Positions 1 to 8,117 of a stretch of DNA of 64,000 bases are shown here, piece by piece. Under the pieces are notes generated by a model. That model worked only from the letters and a program-made list of their open reading frames with translations, did not search any database and was not told the DNA's origin. The translations under genes were made by a program, and so were the position numbers. Each line of letters opens with the position of its first letter. The stretch's first letter is position 1. The stretch is from Polaromonas sp. YR568 (lineage in GTDB: Bacteria; Pseudomonadota; Gammaproteobacteria; Burkholderiales; Burkholderiaceae_C), in contig NZ_FPBM01000002.1 of NCBI RefSeq assembly GCF_900116715.1, positions 288,589 to 352,588 on the forward strand. The letters are read 5' to 3'.

Positions 1-343
1 TCGAGTCCATGTTGCCGGCGGTAACGCCGAAAAACAGGTTGGGCTTGCCCAGCACCCGGAAGGGGTCGGCGCTTTGCCAGTCGGGCTGGGCGATGATGCC
101 GACGCGAAAGCCTTGCGCCTCCAGCATGCGGCCGATGACGGCCATGCCGAAGCTCGGGTGGTCCACATAGGCGTCGCCCGTGACCACGATGATGTCGCAG
201 CTGTCCCAGCCGAGCGCGTCCATTTCGGCCCGGCTGGTGGGCAGAAATTTGGCCGTGCCGAAGCGAGCCGCCCAGTACTTGCGGTAACTGGTGAGCGGCT
301 TGGCGGCACGCGTAAAAAAGGAGACGTCGACGGGGGCGTTCAT
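1..343 (-). CDS. ygiQ: YgiQ-family radical SAM protein, N-terminal part (runs off the window)
   Basis: Only the first 114 codons are present; the gene continues beyond position 1. The readable N-terminus includes the stretches [32 protein letters not shown] and [11 protein letters not shown], which I recognise as very close to the N-terminus of E. coli YgiQ (UPF0313). Family members are large radical SAM proteins with the CxxxCxxC motif further downstream, outside this window. Their biochemical role is not established. The ATG at 343 is preceded by a normal intergenic region and faces the divergent DUF2784 gene across about 170 bp, so each probably has its own promoter there. Family assignment is firm; function is unknown. 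Confidence 0.9.
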   Translation of the reverse strand, partial: MNAPVDVSFFTRAAKPLTSYRKYWAARFGTAKFLPTSRAEMDALGWDSCDIIVVTGDAYVDHPSFGMAVIGRMLEAQGFRVGIIAQPDWQSADPFRVLGKPNLFFGVTAGNMDS

Positions 344-510
344 GGGCTTTGGGGTAACCCTCCATTGTAAGGTTTACCCTGAGTTTTGCCTCTTTATTCG
401 GCATTTAAGCCCTACAAATGCCTGCTCATGCACGATTGGCATGTTTAAAGTGGCCCCACGACCACGAATGGCCGCGAATAATCGCGCTTTTGCGGATTTC
501 TCACACGTCC

Positions 511-927
511 ATGAGCCCTTTCACCGCCGCCCTCCTCGCTGACTCGATTTTGGTGCTGCATGTCGCCATCGTCGCCTTTGCCGTGCTCGGGCAATTGCTA
601 TTCATGGCCGGCGGCTGGCTCGGTTGGGCCTGGGTGCGGATTGCGTGGGTGAGGCTTGCGCATCTGGCGCTGATCGGCTTTGTGGTGGTGCAAAGCTGGC
701 TGGGCGAGATCTGCCCGCTCACGATATGGGAGCAGTCTTTGCGGTTGCAGGCCGGGCAAAGCAGCTATGGCGGCTCGTTCATTGAGCACTGGCTGTCGCG
801 GCTGATCTTTTTCAACGCGCCTGGCTGGGTGTTCATGGCGGCGTACACCGCGTTCGGCGTGCTGGTACTGCTGAGCTGGTGGTGGTGGCCACCCCGCTGG
901 ACGCGCGCCACGCCCCGCAACGCCTAG
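511..927 (+). CDS. DUF2784 family membrane protein
   Basis: The 138-residue product is almost wholly hydrophobic, with about four membrane segments (roughly residues 5-30, 38-55, 90-105 and 110-130). The pattern of LxxxHxxxVxF near the start, then a GExCPLTxWE motif (here GEICPLTIWEQSLR) and a WW-rich end, is what I know as DUF2784. I chose the ATG at 511 because an upstream in-frame start at 418 would add a tail unlike the family. The last 4 bp overlap the end of the convergent gene at 924. The role is unknown; it is an inner-membrane protein by composition. Confidence 0.8.
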   Translation: MSPFTAALLADSILVLHVAIVAFAVLGQLLFMAGGWLGWAWVRIAWVRLAHLALIGFVVVQSWLGEICPLTIWEQSLRLQAGQSSYGGSFIEHWLSRLIFFNAPGWVFMAAYTAFGVLVLLSWWWWPPRWTRATPRNA

Positions 928-1268
928 CCGTGTAGTTCGCGGCTGTCTGCGGGCGCCTGGTCGCGCTCGTTGAGGCCGTAATCACGCAGCACATGGGCTA
1001 CGCGCAAACGATAGTCTTCAAACACGCCGCCACGGCCGCGGCTTTGCGCCTTGCGGTGCGATTCCAGCCGGCGCCATTCCAGCACGGCGGCCTCGTCCCT
1101 GAAGAATGACAGCGACAGCAGCTTGCCTGGGTTGCTCAGGCTTTGAAAGCGCTCGATGGAGATAAAGCCGTCGATCTTTTCCAGCTGGGGTTTGAGCGCC
1201 GCAGCGATATCGAGGTAGGTTTGCTTGTTGCCTTCTGCAGGCTGCACTTCAAAAATGATGGCAATCAT
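924..1268 (-). CDS. Antibiotic biosynthesis monooxygenase (ABM)-like domain protein
   Basis: A 114-residue protein starting MIAIIFEV. It has the ABM/Dabb ferredoxin-like layout: a first strand, PAEGNKQTYLDIAA, then DGFISIERFQSLSNPGKLLSLSFFRDEAAVLEWR, with a basic C-terminal half (HRKAQSRGRGG). Members are small dimeric proteins; some are true cofactor-less monooxygenases or heme-degrading enzymes, many have no known substrate. It begins 50 bp downstream of the P450 gene on the same strand, so the two are probably co-transcribed, which hints at a joint oxidative role. That link is inference. A longer in-frame start at 1463 would overlap the P450 and is rejected. Confidence 0.75.
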   Translation of the reverse strand: MIAIIFEVQPAEGNKQTYLDIAAALKPQLEKIDGFISIERFQSLSNPGKLLSLSFFRDEAAVLEWRRLESHRKAQSRGRGGVFEDYRLRVAHVLRDYGLNERDQAPADSRELHG

Positions 1269-1318
1269 GGTGGGCTCTTCTTTTGGTGATGATGATGGCA
1301 GTGCTTGGGATGGTGGCA

Positions 1319-2536
1319 TCAATCCACAAACACCGGAATCCGGGCATTCATGGAGGGCCGGTACTGCCAGCTGAAAGATGAAACCGCCTGCAGCCGGCCA
1401 GACGCCAGCAAGCTTTTGATGGCAGCCGCCGCGATCTGGCAAGCCAGCGCCTGGCCGGGGCACTGGTGCGGGCCACGGCCAAAGCCGGGTACATCACGGT
1501 CCGGCCGGTCCAGCAGAAACGCATCTGGCCTTACGTTACACAGGGGGTCGCGGCCCGCGGCGGCCAGCACCAGCAGCACCACGTCGCCCGTTTGCAGTGA
1601 AACACCCGCCACCTGAGTGGCTTCGGCCACAAAGCGGCGTGTGTTGTGGATGGAGGGGTCGAAGCGGCTGACTTCGTTAACCATCTGGAGCAGTTGGCCG
1701 GGCTCCCGGCTCATCGCTTCGAGCAGCCCAGGCTGCGTTGCCAAAGCGATGATGCTGTTGCCGATGAGGCCCGCCGTTGCTTCGTAGGTCTGCGACAGCA
1801 AGCCGACCGCGTTGGCCAGCAAAGCATTTGCGTCGTGCCAGCCAACTTGTATTGCCTCGTGCTGCAAGCGTGCCAATGCGCTGCCCGGATGTGCACTGGC
1901 GTCCCGAACCAGCTCAGCGAACCGTGCCAGCAAAGCCGATGCGGCTTCGGCAGACGCCGTCAGTTGGGCCGGTGTGCTGACAGGCGAAAGACAGGCCACA
2001 AAATCGGCCATCCAGCGCGCCACCTGGGGCAATTCAGCGTCGGCAAAACCCAGCATATCGGCCACTGCCATCACGGGCACCTCAAACATCCATCGCGAAA
2101 GGGCTGCACCGCGTAGCGGCCCCTGCCCCGCCTGTGTGGCCGCCAATGCCTCCGTGCGCGCCTGAACATGCCTGAGATCCACGCCTGCCAGGAAGCGCTG
2201 CAATGCCAGCTTGGGCACATCGTGCCGCACGCCCTCGTTCATGCGCACCAGGTGGCCAAACACCTCGCCGGAGGCCGAACCCATGATGGCGGCGGGCACC
2301 GGCTCCGCTGGAGGGCGGACGTGGCAGGCGGCGTTGCCGAGAACTGCTTTCACGCTGGCAGCGCTGCTGGCAATCCACAGCTTGCGCGGTGCGTCAAATA
2401 CCAGCGCGGGGCCCGCGACAAGCGCGGCGTAGTACGCATAAGGGTCGCGGTGGGAAGATGCCGCAAGGATATGGTCGACGGGAACGTGTGGTTCGGAATT
2501 CATGCGGACCATTTTTGCCCGGAACCAGGCCGCCAT
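1319..2536 (-). CDS. Cytochrome P450
   Basis: A 405-residue bacterial class P450. The heme-binding loop FGRGPHQCPG gives the thiolate ligand Cys359, and the K-helix ExxR is EVSR. The I-helix, normally (A/G)Gx(D/E)TT, reads QTYEATAGLIGN: Glu252 is kept but the oxygen-activating Thr is Ala253, as in P450eryF. That suggests substrate-assisted catalysis or peroxygenase-like use, but this is inference. No redox partner gene is adjacent; the only neighbour in the same direction is the ABM-like gene 50 bp downstream. The start is uncertain: ATGs at 2536, 2512 and 2503 are in frame and none has a clear Shine-Dalgarno. Substrate unknown. Confidence 0.88.
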   Translation of the reverse strand: MAAWFRAKMVRMNSEPHVPVDHILAASSHRDPYAYYAALVAGPALVFDAPRKLWIASSAASVKAVLGNAACHVRPPAEPVPAAIMGSASGEVFGHLVRMNEGVRHDVPKLALQRFLAGVDLRHVQARTEALAATQAGQGPLRGAALSRWMFEVPVMAVADMLGFADAELPQVARWMADFVACLSPVSTPAQLTASAEAASALLARFAELVRDASAHPGSALARLQHEAIQVGWHDANALLANAVGLLSQTYEATAGLIGNSIIALATQPGLLEAMSREPGQLLQMVNEVSRFDPSIHNTRRFVAEATQVAGVSLQTGDVVLLVLAAAGRDPLCNVRPDAFLLDRPDRDVPGFGRGPHQCPGQALACQIAAAAIKSLLASGRLQAVSSFSWQYRPSMNARIPVFVD

Positions 2537-2556
2537 GCTTCGTTTCAGAACGAAGC
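2537..2556. repeat. 20-bp inverted repeat upstream of the P450 gene
   Basis: GCTTCGTT-TCAG-AACGAAGC is a perfect 8-bp inverted repeat with a 4-bp loop, directly abutting the most upstream P450 start codon. It has no T-tract, so a terminator for trmH is not obvious; an operator or an mRNA hairpin near the start is equally possible. If translation starts at 2512 or 2503 the hairpin lies 24-33 nt upstream. Confidence 0.5.
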
Positions 2557-2597
2557 GTTGAGGCGCCCGCGATGGGCAGGTGGCCCCTCGCCGGGGC

Positions 2598-3401
2598 TCA
2601 GGGTGTGCGCACTGCGCTCAGCGAACTTGCGTACAGGCAGATGGCGGCAGCGGCTGCGACATTGAGCGACTCTTCACCGCCGGGTTGGTCAATCCGGACC
2701 TTGAACGCCGCCTTGGCCATCAGGCCCTCGCTGACGCCCTGCCCTTCGTGGCCCATGGCCCAGGCACAGGGCATGGGCAGCTTCTGCTGGTGCAGAAATT
2801 CGCCTTGGTGCGAGCTGGTGACCACAACGGGAACCGCCAATGCACCCAACGCCTCGGGGTCAACCCCCTCCACCAGCTGCAACGCAAAATGGGCGCCCAT
2901 GCCGGCCCGGAGCACCTTGGGCGACCAGAGTGCCGCCGTACCCTTCAAGGCGATGATCTGCGTGAAACCGAAGGCTGCCGCGCTGCGCAGAATGGAGCCA
3001 ACGTTGCCGGCGTCCTGCACCCGGTCGAGGATCACCGAGGCGGCGCCTGGCTGCAGGCCGGGTGTTTCGGGCAAGTCCAGCACAAAGCCCATGCGGGCGG
3101 GCGACTCCAGGCCGCTGATTTCAGGCAGCAGCGAATCGGCGATTACTATGGTTTTGATAGCGGCTTGCGCCCATTCTGTGTGCGCCAGGGGCCAAAATGA
3201 CTCAGAAAATAGAGCCAGAGCGGGTTTCAGGCCCCGCGCAAGCGCAGCGCGGCACAGATGGTCGCCCTCCAGCCAGATACGCCCTTGCTTGCGGTAGGCC
3301 GTACTGTCCTGCGAGAGCTTGCGCAGCTCCTTGATCAGCGGGTTGTCGCGTGAAGTGATGTGCGTAACTGCGGCGGATGGCGCTGCGCCCGCGAAGCTCA
3401 C
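2598..3401 (-). CDS. TrmH/SpoU-family RNA 2'-O-methyltransferase
   Basis: A 267-residue SPOUT methyltransferase. After an N-terminal substrate-binding part ([16 protein letters not shown]...[10 protein letters not shown]) come the three knot motifs: [21 protein letters not shown] (motif 1, catalytic Arg), [12 protein letters not shown] (motif 2) and [20 protein letters not shown] (motif 3, SAM pocket). The exact rRNA or tRNA target cannot be read from sequence. It overlaps rnhB by 4 bp and ends the long housekeeping block. Residues about 66-87 ([20 protein letters not shown]) are encoded by a copy of the dispersed repeat described at 3146-3197, in the variable linker between the N-domain and the SPOUT fold. 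Confidence 0.88.
   Translation of the reverse strand: MSFAGAAPSAAVTHITSRDNPLIKELRKLSQDSTAYRKQGRIWLEGDHLCRAALARGLKPALALFSESFWPLAHTEWAQAAIKTIVIADSLLPEISGLESPARMGFVLDLPETPGLQPGAASVILDRVQDAGNVGSILRSAAAFGFTQIIALKGTAALWSPKVLRAGMGAHFALQLVEGVDPEALGALAVPVVVTSSHQGEFLHQQKLPMPCAWAMGHEGQGVSEGLMAKAAFKVRIDQPGGEESLNVAAAAAICLYASSLSAVRTP
3146..3197 (+). repeat. Dispersed ~50-bp repeat, copy 1 (inside trmH-like gene)
   Basis: Begins CTATGGTTTTGATAGCGGC and continues TTGCGCCC, a variable stretch, then CAGGGGCC and an A-rich end. It aligns almost without gaps to the copies at 4460, 19332, 20122, 21952, 33319 and 56566. It is antisense to its host gene and is translated in frame. Confidence 0.75.
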
Positions 3402-4015
3402 CGCAAGACCTCGGCCACCGGGGCGAAGGACCTGCGGTGCTGGGGGCAGGCGCCATGCTCACGCAAGGCCGCCAGGTGCTCGGCCGTGCCGTATCCCTTA
3501 TGGTCGGCAAAGCCGTATTGCGGGTATTCAAGGTGAAACTCGGCGCACCAACGGTCACGGTGCACCTTGGCCAGAATGGACGCAGCCGAGATGGAAGGCA
3601 CGAGCGCGTCGCCTCCCACGATGGCCTCGGACAGAATGACCAGCGTCGGCAAGCGGTTGCCGTCGACCAGCACTTTGTTGGGTTTCAGGCGCAGGCCTTC
3701 TACCGCGCGCTTCATCGCCAGCATGGTGGCCTGCAGGATGTTGATGCTGTCGATCTCTTCCACCGTGGCCAGTGCAATCGAGCAGCACAAAGCCTTGGCG
3801 CGAATTTCGTCATACAGCTTTTCGCGGCGCAAGGCCGTCAGCTTCTTGGAGTCGGCCAGGCCCTTGATGGGATTGAGTTCATCGAGAATGACGGCGGCAG
3901 CCACTACGGGTCCCATGAGCGGCCCGCGGCCGGCTTCGTCAACGCCCGCCACCAGGCCCGGGGTATCCCAGGACAGCGGGGTTTGCTCAGCGTTCAAGAA
4001 TTTTCTGGATCGCAT
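3398..4015 (-). CDS. rnhB: Ribonuclease HII
   Basis: Removes RNA from RNA-DNA hybrids, including single ribonucleotides in DNA. The diagnostic motif [13 protein letters not shown] holds the first catalytic Asp and Glu; later acidic residues lie in KVLVDGN and AKVHRDR, and HKGYGTAEH is also typical. With the ATG at 4015 the protein is 205 residues, normal for the family. This start overlaps the end of lpxB by 29 bp, and the stop overlaps the next gene by 4 bp, so it sits in a tightly coupled operon. A further upstream in-frame start at 4054 exists but would add sequence unlike the family. Confidence 0.95.
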   Translation of the reverse strand: MRSRKFLNAEQTPLSWDTPGLVAGVDEAGRGPLMGPVVAAAVILDELNPIKGLADSKKLTALRREKLYDEIRAKALCCSIALATVEEIDSINILQATMLAMKRAVEGLRLKPNKVLVDGNRLPTLVILSEAIVGGDALVPSISAASILAKVHRDRWCAEFHLEYPQYGFADHKGYGTAEHLAALREHGACPQHRRSFAPVAEVLR

Positions 4016-5207
4016 CGGTCGCCAGTTTGGAAGTATCGCGCTGCAGCTCGGCATGCAGCGCCGTAAAGCGTTGTTCGACTGCCGCTATTTTGGCAGGTGC
4101 CGACGATTTTGCCTCTACCCATTGCAGCATGGCTGCCGCCAACGCTTCGGGCGTGGCCGCGTCCTGCAGGAGCTCGGGCACCACAAAGTCCCGGCACAGG
4201 ATATTAGGCAGGCCTACCCAGGGCTGCAGCTTTTTGCGCCGCATGATCTGCCAGGACAGCCAGTTCATGTTGTAGGCGATCACCATGGGCCGCTTGAAGA
4301 GTGCCGCCTCCAGCGTGGCGGTGCCGCTGGCGATCAGGGTGGCATCGCAGGCCTCCAGGGCGGTATGGGACTGGCCGTCAAGAATCTGCAGGCGGTCGCG
4401 CATGCCCGCTTCGCCGGCGATGCGCTCTATCACGCCCTTTAGCGCGGGAATAGCCGGCACTATGAATTTGATAGCTGATTGCGCATGTTGTATCAGCGCT
4501 GCGGCCTGAAAGAACCTCAAGGCCAGGTACTGAATCTCTGATTTCCGGCTTCCCGGCAAAATCGCGATCACCGTGTCCTCGTCCCCCAAGCCCAGTTTGC
4601 GCCTTGCAGCGGCACGGTTGGGCTGCAGGGGGATGACGTTGGCCAGCGGATGCCCGACATAGGTAGCTGCAATCCCATGGCTGGCCAGCAAGGCGGGTTC
4701 AAACGGAAAGATGCAGAGCACGTGGTCTACGCTGCGCCGGATTTTCTCGACACGGTCTGCGCGCCAGGCCCAGATGGACGGACTCACAAAATGAACCGTT
4801 TTAATGCCTTGGGCCTTGAGAGCCGCTTCCAGGTCGAGGTTGAAATCGGGCGCATCCACACCGACGAAGATGTCGGGCTGCTGGCCGAGCAGGCGCTGCT
4901 TGAGCTGCTCGCGTATGCCCACAATCTCGCGGTAGTGGCGCAATACCTCGACGTAGCCGCGCACCGCCAGCTTCTCGCTGGGCCACCAGGCTTCAAAGCC
5001 GCGCCTGGCCATTTGCGGCCCGCCAATACCGGCAGAGCTGAGGGACGGCCAGCGGGCCTTGAAACCGTCGAGCAGCAGACCCGCCAGCAGGTCTCCGGAG
5101 GTCTCGCCTGCCACCATGGCCACATTGGGCGCGCGGGCAGCTGGTAACCCCGGCATGGGGTCGTCAGCCTCTCTACGGGCTGGCAGAGGGCTGGTCTCAA
5201 GAGACAT
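3987..5207 (-). CDS. lpxB: Lipid-A-disaccharide synthase
   Basis: A GT19 glycosyltransferase that joins UDP-2,3-diacylglucosamine and lipid X at the inner membrane. Recognisable family stretches are [14 protein letters not shown] near the N-terminus, [30 protein letters not shown] and [10 protein letters not shown], then GTATLEAAL and PNILC.R..VPELLQ. The 406-residue length is normal. It lies 6 bp downstream of lpxA. Residues about 233-250 ([14 protein letters not shown]) come from a copy of the dispersed repeat (4460-4510), in a region between two conserved blocks that is variable in the family; overall length is not increased. Confidence 0.97.
   Translation of the reverse strand: MSLETSPLPARREADDPMPGLPAARAPNVAMVAGETSGDLLAGLLLDGFKARWPSLSSAGIGGPQMARRGFEAWWPSEKLAVRGYVEVLRHYREIVGIREQLKQRLLGQQPDIFVGVDAPDFNLDLEAALKAQGIKTVHFVSPSIWAWRADRVEKIRRSVDHVLCIFPFEPALLASHGIAATYVGHPLANVIPLQPNRAAARRKLGLGDEDTVIAILPGSRKSEIQYLALRFFQAAALIQHAQSAIKFIVPAIPALKGVIERIAGEAGMRDRLQILDGQSHTALEACDATLIASGTATLEAALFKRPMVIAYNMNWLSWQIMRRKKLQPWVGLPNILCRDFVVPELLQDAATPEALAAAMLQWVEAKSSAPAKIAAVEQRFTALHAELQRDTSKLATDAIQKILER
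4460..4510 (+). repeat. Dispersed ~50-bp repeat, copy 2 (inside lpxB)
   Basis: Starts CTATGAATTTGATAGCTG, followed by ATTGCGC, a spacer, AGCGCTGCGGCC and an A-rich end. The CTAT...ATAG part is a small palindrome. Antisense to lpxB and translated in the same frame as copy 1, giving AQSAIKFIV against AQAAIKTIV in copy 1. Confidence 0.8.
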
Positions 5208-5213
5208 GGAGCC

Positions 5214-6026
5214 TTACCGGACGATGCCGCGCTGCGGCGAGGTTTGCTCCAGAAAGGAGAGCATCATCTGCACATCAGGAGCCGCTTCCGGCTGCTTTGC
5301 AGTCAGTTCGGCAATTCTTGCCCGGGACTGCTCGAGGGTGAGGTCATCGCGGTACAGCGCCTTGTGCATGGCCTTGACGGCGGAAATCCGCTCCGGGGAG
5401 TAACCGCGCCGGCGCAGGCCTTCAAAGTTCATGGAGCGGGCTTCGGCAGGCTGGCCTTGCGCCATGACAAAAGGCGGCAAATCGGCAAACAGCAAAGAGC
5501 ACATGGCCGTCATGCTGTGCGCGCCCAGCCTGACAAACTGGTGCACCACCGTGAACCCGCCAAGAATCACCCAGTCACCCACATGCACATGGCCGGCCAG
5601 CTGGGAGTTGTTGGCAAAAATGGTGTTGTTGCCTACCGAGCAGTCATGCGCCAGGTGCACGTAGGCCATGATCCAGTTGTCATCGCCCACGCGCGTCACA
5701 CCGGTGTCGCCGGGTGAGCCGATGTTGAAGGTGCAAAACTCGCGAATGGTGTTGCGGTCGCCGATCACCAGCTCGCATGGCTCGCCCGCATATTTTTTGT
5801 CTTGCGGAATGGCTCCCAGCGAATTGAACTGGAAGATCCGATTGTCACGGCCTATCGTGGTGTGACCTTCGATCACACAATGGGCGCCTATCGTGGTGCC
5901 GGCGCCGACCTTCACGTGCGGCCCAATGACGGTGTACGGCCCGACACTCACCGACTCATGGAGCTGGGCTTGCGGGTCCACAATCGCCGTGGCGTGAATG
6001 CCCGGCGTGGAAGGAGATGCCGTCAT
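5214..6026 (-). CDS. lpxA: UDP-N-acetylglucosamine acyltransferase
   Basis: Catalyses the first step of lipid A synthesis, 3-O-acylation of UDP-GlcNAc with hydroxyacyl-ACP. The N-terminal two thirds is a left-handed beta-helix of hexapeptide repeats ([20 protein letters not shown]...). The catalytic His lies in [16 protein letters not shown], and the C-terminal helical part ([24 protein letters not shown]) is typical. Length 270 is slightly above the E. coli enzyme (262). It sits between fabZ (34 bp upstream) and lpxB (6 bp downstream). Confidence 0.97.
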   Translation of the reverse strand: MTASPSTPGIHATAIVDPQAQLHESVSVGPYTVIGPHVKVGAGTTIGAHCVIEGHTTIGRDNRIFQFNSLGAIPQDKKYAGEPCELVIGDRNTIREFCTFNIGSPGDTGVTRVGDDNWIMAYVHLAHDCSVGNNTIFANNSQLAGHVHVGDWVILGGFTVVHQFVRLGAHSMTAMCSLLFADLPPFVMAQGQPAEARSMNFEGLRRRGYSPERISAVKAMHKALYRDDLTLEQSRARIAELTAKQPEAAPDVQMMLSFLEQTSPQRGIVR

Positions 6027-6060
6027 GTCGCGTCTGCCTTGATCTTCGTCACAACCCGGC

Positions 6061-6501
6061 TCACGCTATTGTGCGCATGGTGCACATCAACTCGGCTTCG
6101 CAGGCTACCGTGTCACCTACACGGGTGACGCCCTTGAATTTAAAAATGCCGGCCTTCATGCGGTCCAACGTGACGTCCATGATCAACTGGTCGCCGGGCT
6201 CCACCGGGCGCTTGAAACGCGCTCCGTCGATACCCGCGAAGTAATAAACCGTTTTGTCGTCAGGCGTCACGCCCAGCGTTTCAAACGCCAGCAAGGCGGC
6301 GGCCTGCGCCATGGCTTCAAGCATCAGCACACCGGGCATCACCGGGTGATGGGGGAAATGCCCCATGAAAAAAGGCTCATTGATCGTGACATTTTTAAGT
6401 GCCTTGATGCTTTTGCCTTTTTCGATTTCCAATACGCGGTCCACCAGCAAGATGGGGTAACGGTGCGGCAGCTGCTTGAGAATTTGGTGGATATCCATCA
6501 T
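6061..6501 (-). CDS. fabZ: (3R)-hydroxyacyl-ACP dehydratase FabZ
   Basis: Hot-dog fold dehydratase of fatty acid elongation; it competes with LpxA for hydroxyacyl-ACP. The 146-residue protein has [13 protein letters not shown] at the N-terminus, and the active site [20 protein letters not shown] with the catalytic His and Glu. It overlaps lpxD by 4 bp (6498-6501), which indicates translational coupling within the lipid A cluster. Confidence 0.97.
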   Translation of the reverse strand: MMDIHQILKQLPHRYPILLVDRVLEIEKGKSIKALKNVTINEPFFMGHFPHHPVMPGVLMLEAMAQAAALLAFETLGVTPDDKTVYYFAGIDGARFKRPVEPGDQLIMDVTLDRMKAGIFKFKGVTRVGDTVACEAELMCTMRTIA

Positions 6502-7562
6502 GATTTTTCTTGAATGTGTCCTGAATGCAGAAGAGCTTTTTCAGCCTGCCGCAAGCGTTCACGAAACGTGTGAAGCTGCTTGAGCGTGGCGGCATTTTTC
6601 TCCCAGACAGCATTGTCGTCTATGGGAAAGAGGCCGGTATAGTTTCCGGGCTTCAAAATCGATCTCGTCACGACCGAGGCCGCCGAGATATGAACGCCAT
6701 CGGCCAGTATCAAATGGCCCAGCACAATCGCCCCCCCGCCTACCGTGCAGTGCGCGCCTATGGTGGCGCTACCGGCAACACCGGCGCAACCGGCCATGGC
6801 AGTGTGCTTGCCCACCCGGACGTTGTGCCCGATCTGGACCAGGTTGTCCAGCTTGACGCCGTCCTCCAGCACCGTGTCTTCCAACGCACCACGGTCAATA
6901 CAGGTATTGGCCCCGATTTCCACGTCGTTGCCGATGAGCACGCCGCCGAGTTGCTCAATCTTGATCCACTGCCCCTGGTGAGGCGCAAAACCAAATCCAT
7001 CGGCGCCAATCACCGCGCCTGGATGCACGATGCAGCGCTCTCCGAGGCTGCAGCCATCGGCCACCGTGACGCGTGCCGACAGACGGGTGCCAGCCCCGAT
7101 CCGGGCATGCCGGCCCACGACGCAATGCTCCGCGATACGTGCGCCATCGCCAATCACCGCACCGTCCGCTATACAGGCAAACGCGCCGACGGATGCCGTC
7201 GGCGACACAGTGGCGCCGGGATCAATAAAGGCGGTGGGATGTATGTATGGCGCCGATTCAGCGGATTGCCGCCGCTTCCAAAACTGGGTGACCAGCGCGA
7301 ACGCATGGTAAGGGTCATCAGCCACGATGCAAGAACCCCGGCTGACAGCCGCCTCACGGGCGGCAGGCCCTACGATGACACAGGCTGCCGCAGAATGCGC
7401 CAGCTTGGCCTGGTATTTCGGGTTGCTGAGGAAGCTCAGGTCGCTGGGTCCGGCGGCCTCCAAAGTAGAGAGCCGCTTGATGAGGACACCAGGATCGCCG
7501 ATCAATTCGGCATTGACTGCCTCTGAGAGGAACTGGGCGATATCGGCAAGACGGAGCGTCAC
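6498..7562 (-). CDS. lpxD: UDP-3-O-(3-hydroxymyristoyl)glucosamine N-acyltransferase
   Basis: Third acylation step of lipid A. The N-terminal uridine-binding domain carries [20 protein letters not shown], followed by a long hexapeptide-repeat helix ([21 protein letters not shown], then [15 protein letters not shown]). The catalytic His region is [20 protein letters not shown]. Length 354 is in the usual range. It follows skp after 48 bp and overlaps fabZ. Confidence 0.97.
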   Translation of the reverse strand: MTLRLADIAQFLSEAVNAELIGDPGVLIKRLSTLEAAGPSDLSFLSNPKYQAKLAHSAAACVIVGPAAREAAVSRGSCIVADDPYHAFALVTQFWKRRQSAESAPYIHPTAFIDPGATVSPTASVGAFACIADGAVIGDGARIAEHCVVGRHARIGAGTRLSARVTVADGCSLGERCIVHPGAVIGADGFGFAPHQGQWIKIEQLGGVLIGNDVEIGANTCIDRGALEDTVLEDGVKLDNLVQIGHNVRVGKHTAMAGCAGVAGSATIGAHCTVGGGAIVLGHLILADGVHISAASVVTRSILKPGNYTGLFPIDDNAVWEKNAATLKQLHTFRERLRQAEKALLHSGHIQEKS

Positions 7563-7610
7563 ACTGCGCCTGCCGTTTTCACGATGGTGAGCGTCGTGAA
7601 CACCCCGCCA

Positions 7611-8117
7611 TCAACGCGAAGCGTTCAGCGCCTTGATCACCTTGTCGGTGATGTCATGCTTGGGATTGACGTACACCGACTCCTGGAGAATCAGGTCGTA
7701 TTTTTCGGTTTCAGCCAGCGTCTTCACCACTTTGTTGGCGCGCTCAATCACTTGCTGGAGTTCTTCATTTTTACGGGTGTTCAGGTCTTCCTGGAATTCA
7801 CGGCGCTTGCGCTGGAAATCGCGGTCCTGATCGACCAATTGTTTTTGGCGGGTAGCGCGCTGGCTTTCGGGCAGCGTGGGGGCTTCGCGCTCAAACTTGT
7901 CCGACAGTGTTTTCAGCTGGGTAGCGAGGTCATTGAGTTCTTTTTCCCGCTTGCTGAACTCTTGTTCGAGTTTGGTCTGGGCGGTCTTGGCCGAATTGGC
8001 TTCGCGGAAAATCCGATCCAGATTCACAACCCCGACCTTGAACTCCTGCGCACTCGCGGAGAAGGCCGCAAGAGCAACAAAGAGGCCCAGGAAAATTTTG
8101 CTTGAAAGATGCTTCAT
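7611..8117 (-). CDS. skp: Periplasmic chaperone Skp/OmpH
   Basis: Periplasmic holdase that carries unfolded outer-membrane proteins to BamA. A signal peptide ends at FSASAQEF (about residue 24). The mature protein starts FKVGVVNLDRIFRE and then forms a long charged helix (KREKELNDLATQLKTLSDKF..., RKRREFQEDLNTRKNEELQQ) consistent with the tentacle hairpins. The start codon overlaps the bamA stop by one base (TAATG), so the two are translationally coupled. Confidence 0.95.
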   Translation of the reverse strand: MKHLSSKIFLGLFVALAAFSASAQEFKVGVVNLDRIFREANSAKTAQTKLEQEFSKREKELNDLATQLKTLSDKFEREAPTLPESQRATRQKQLVDQDRDFQRKRREFQEDLNTRKNEELQQVIERANKVVKTLAETEKYDLILQESVYVNPKHDITDKVIKALNASR

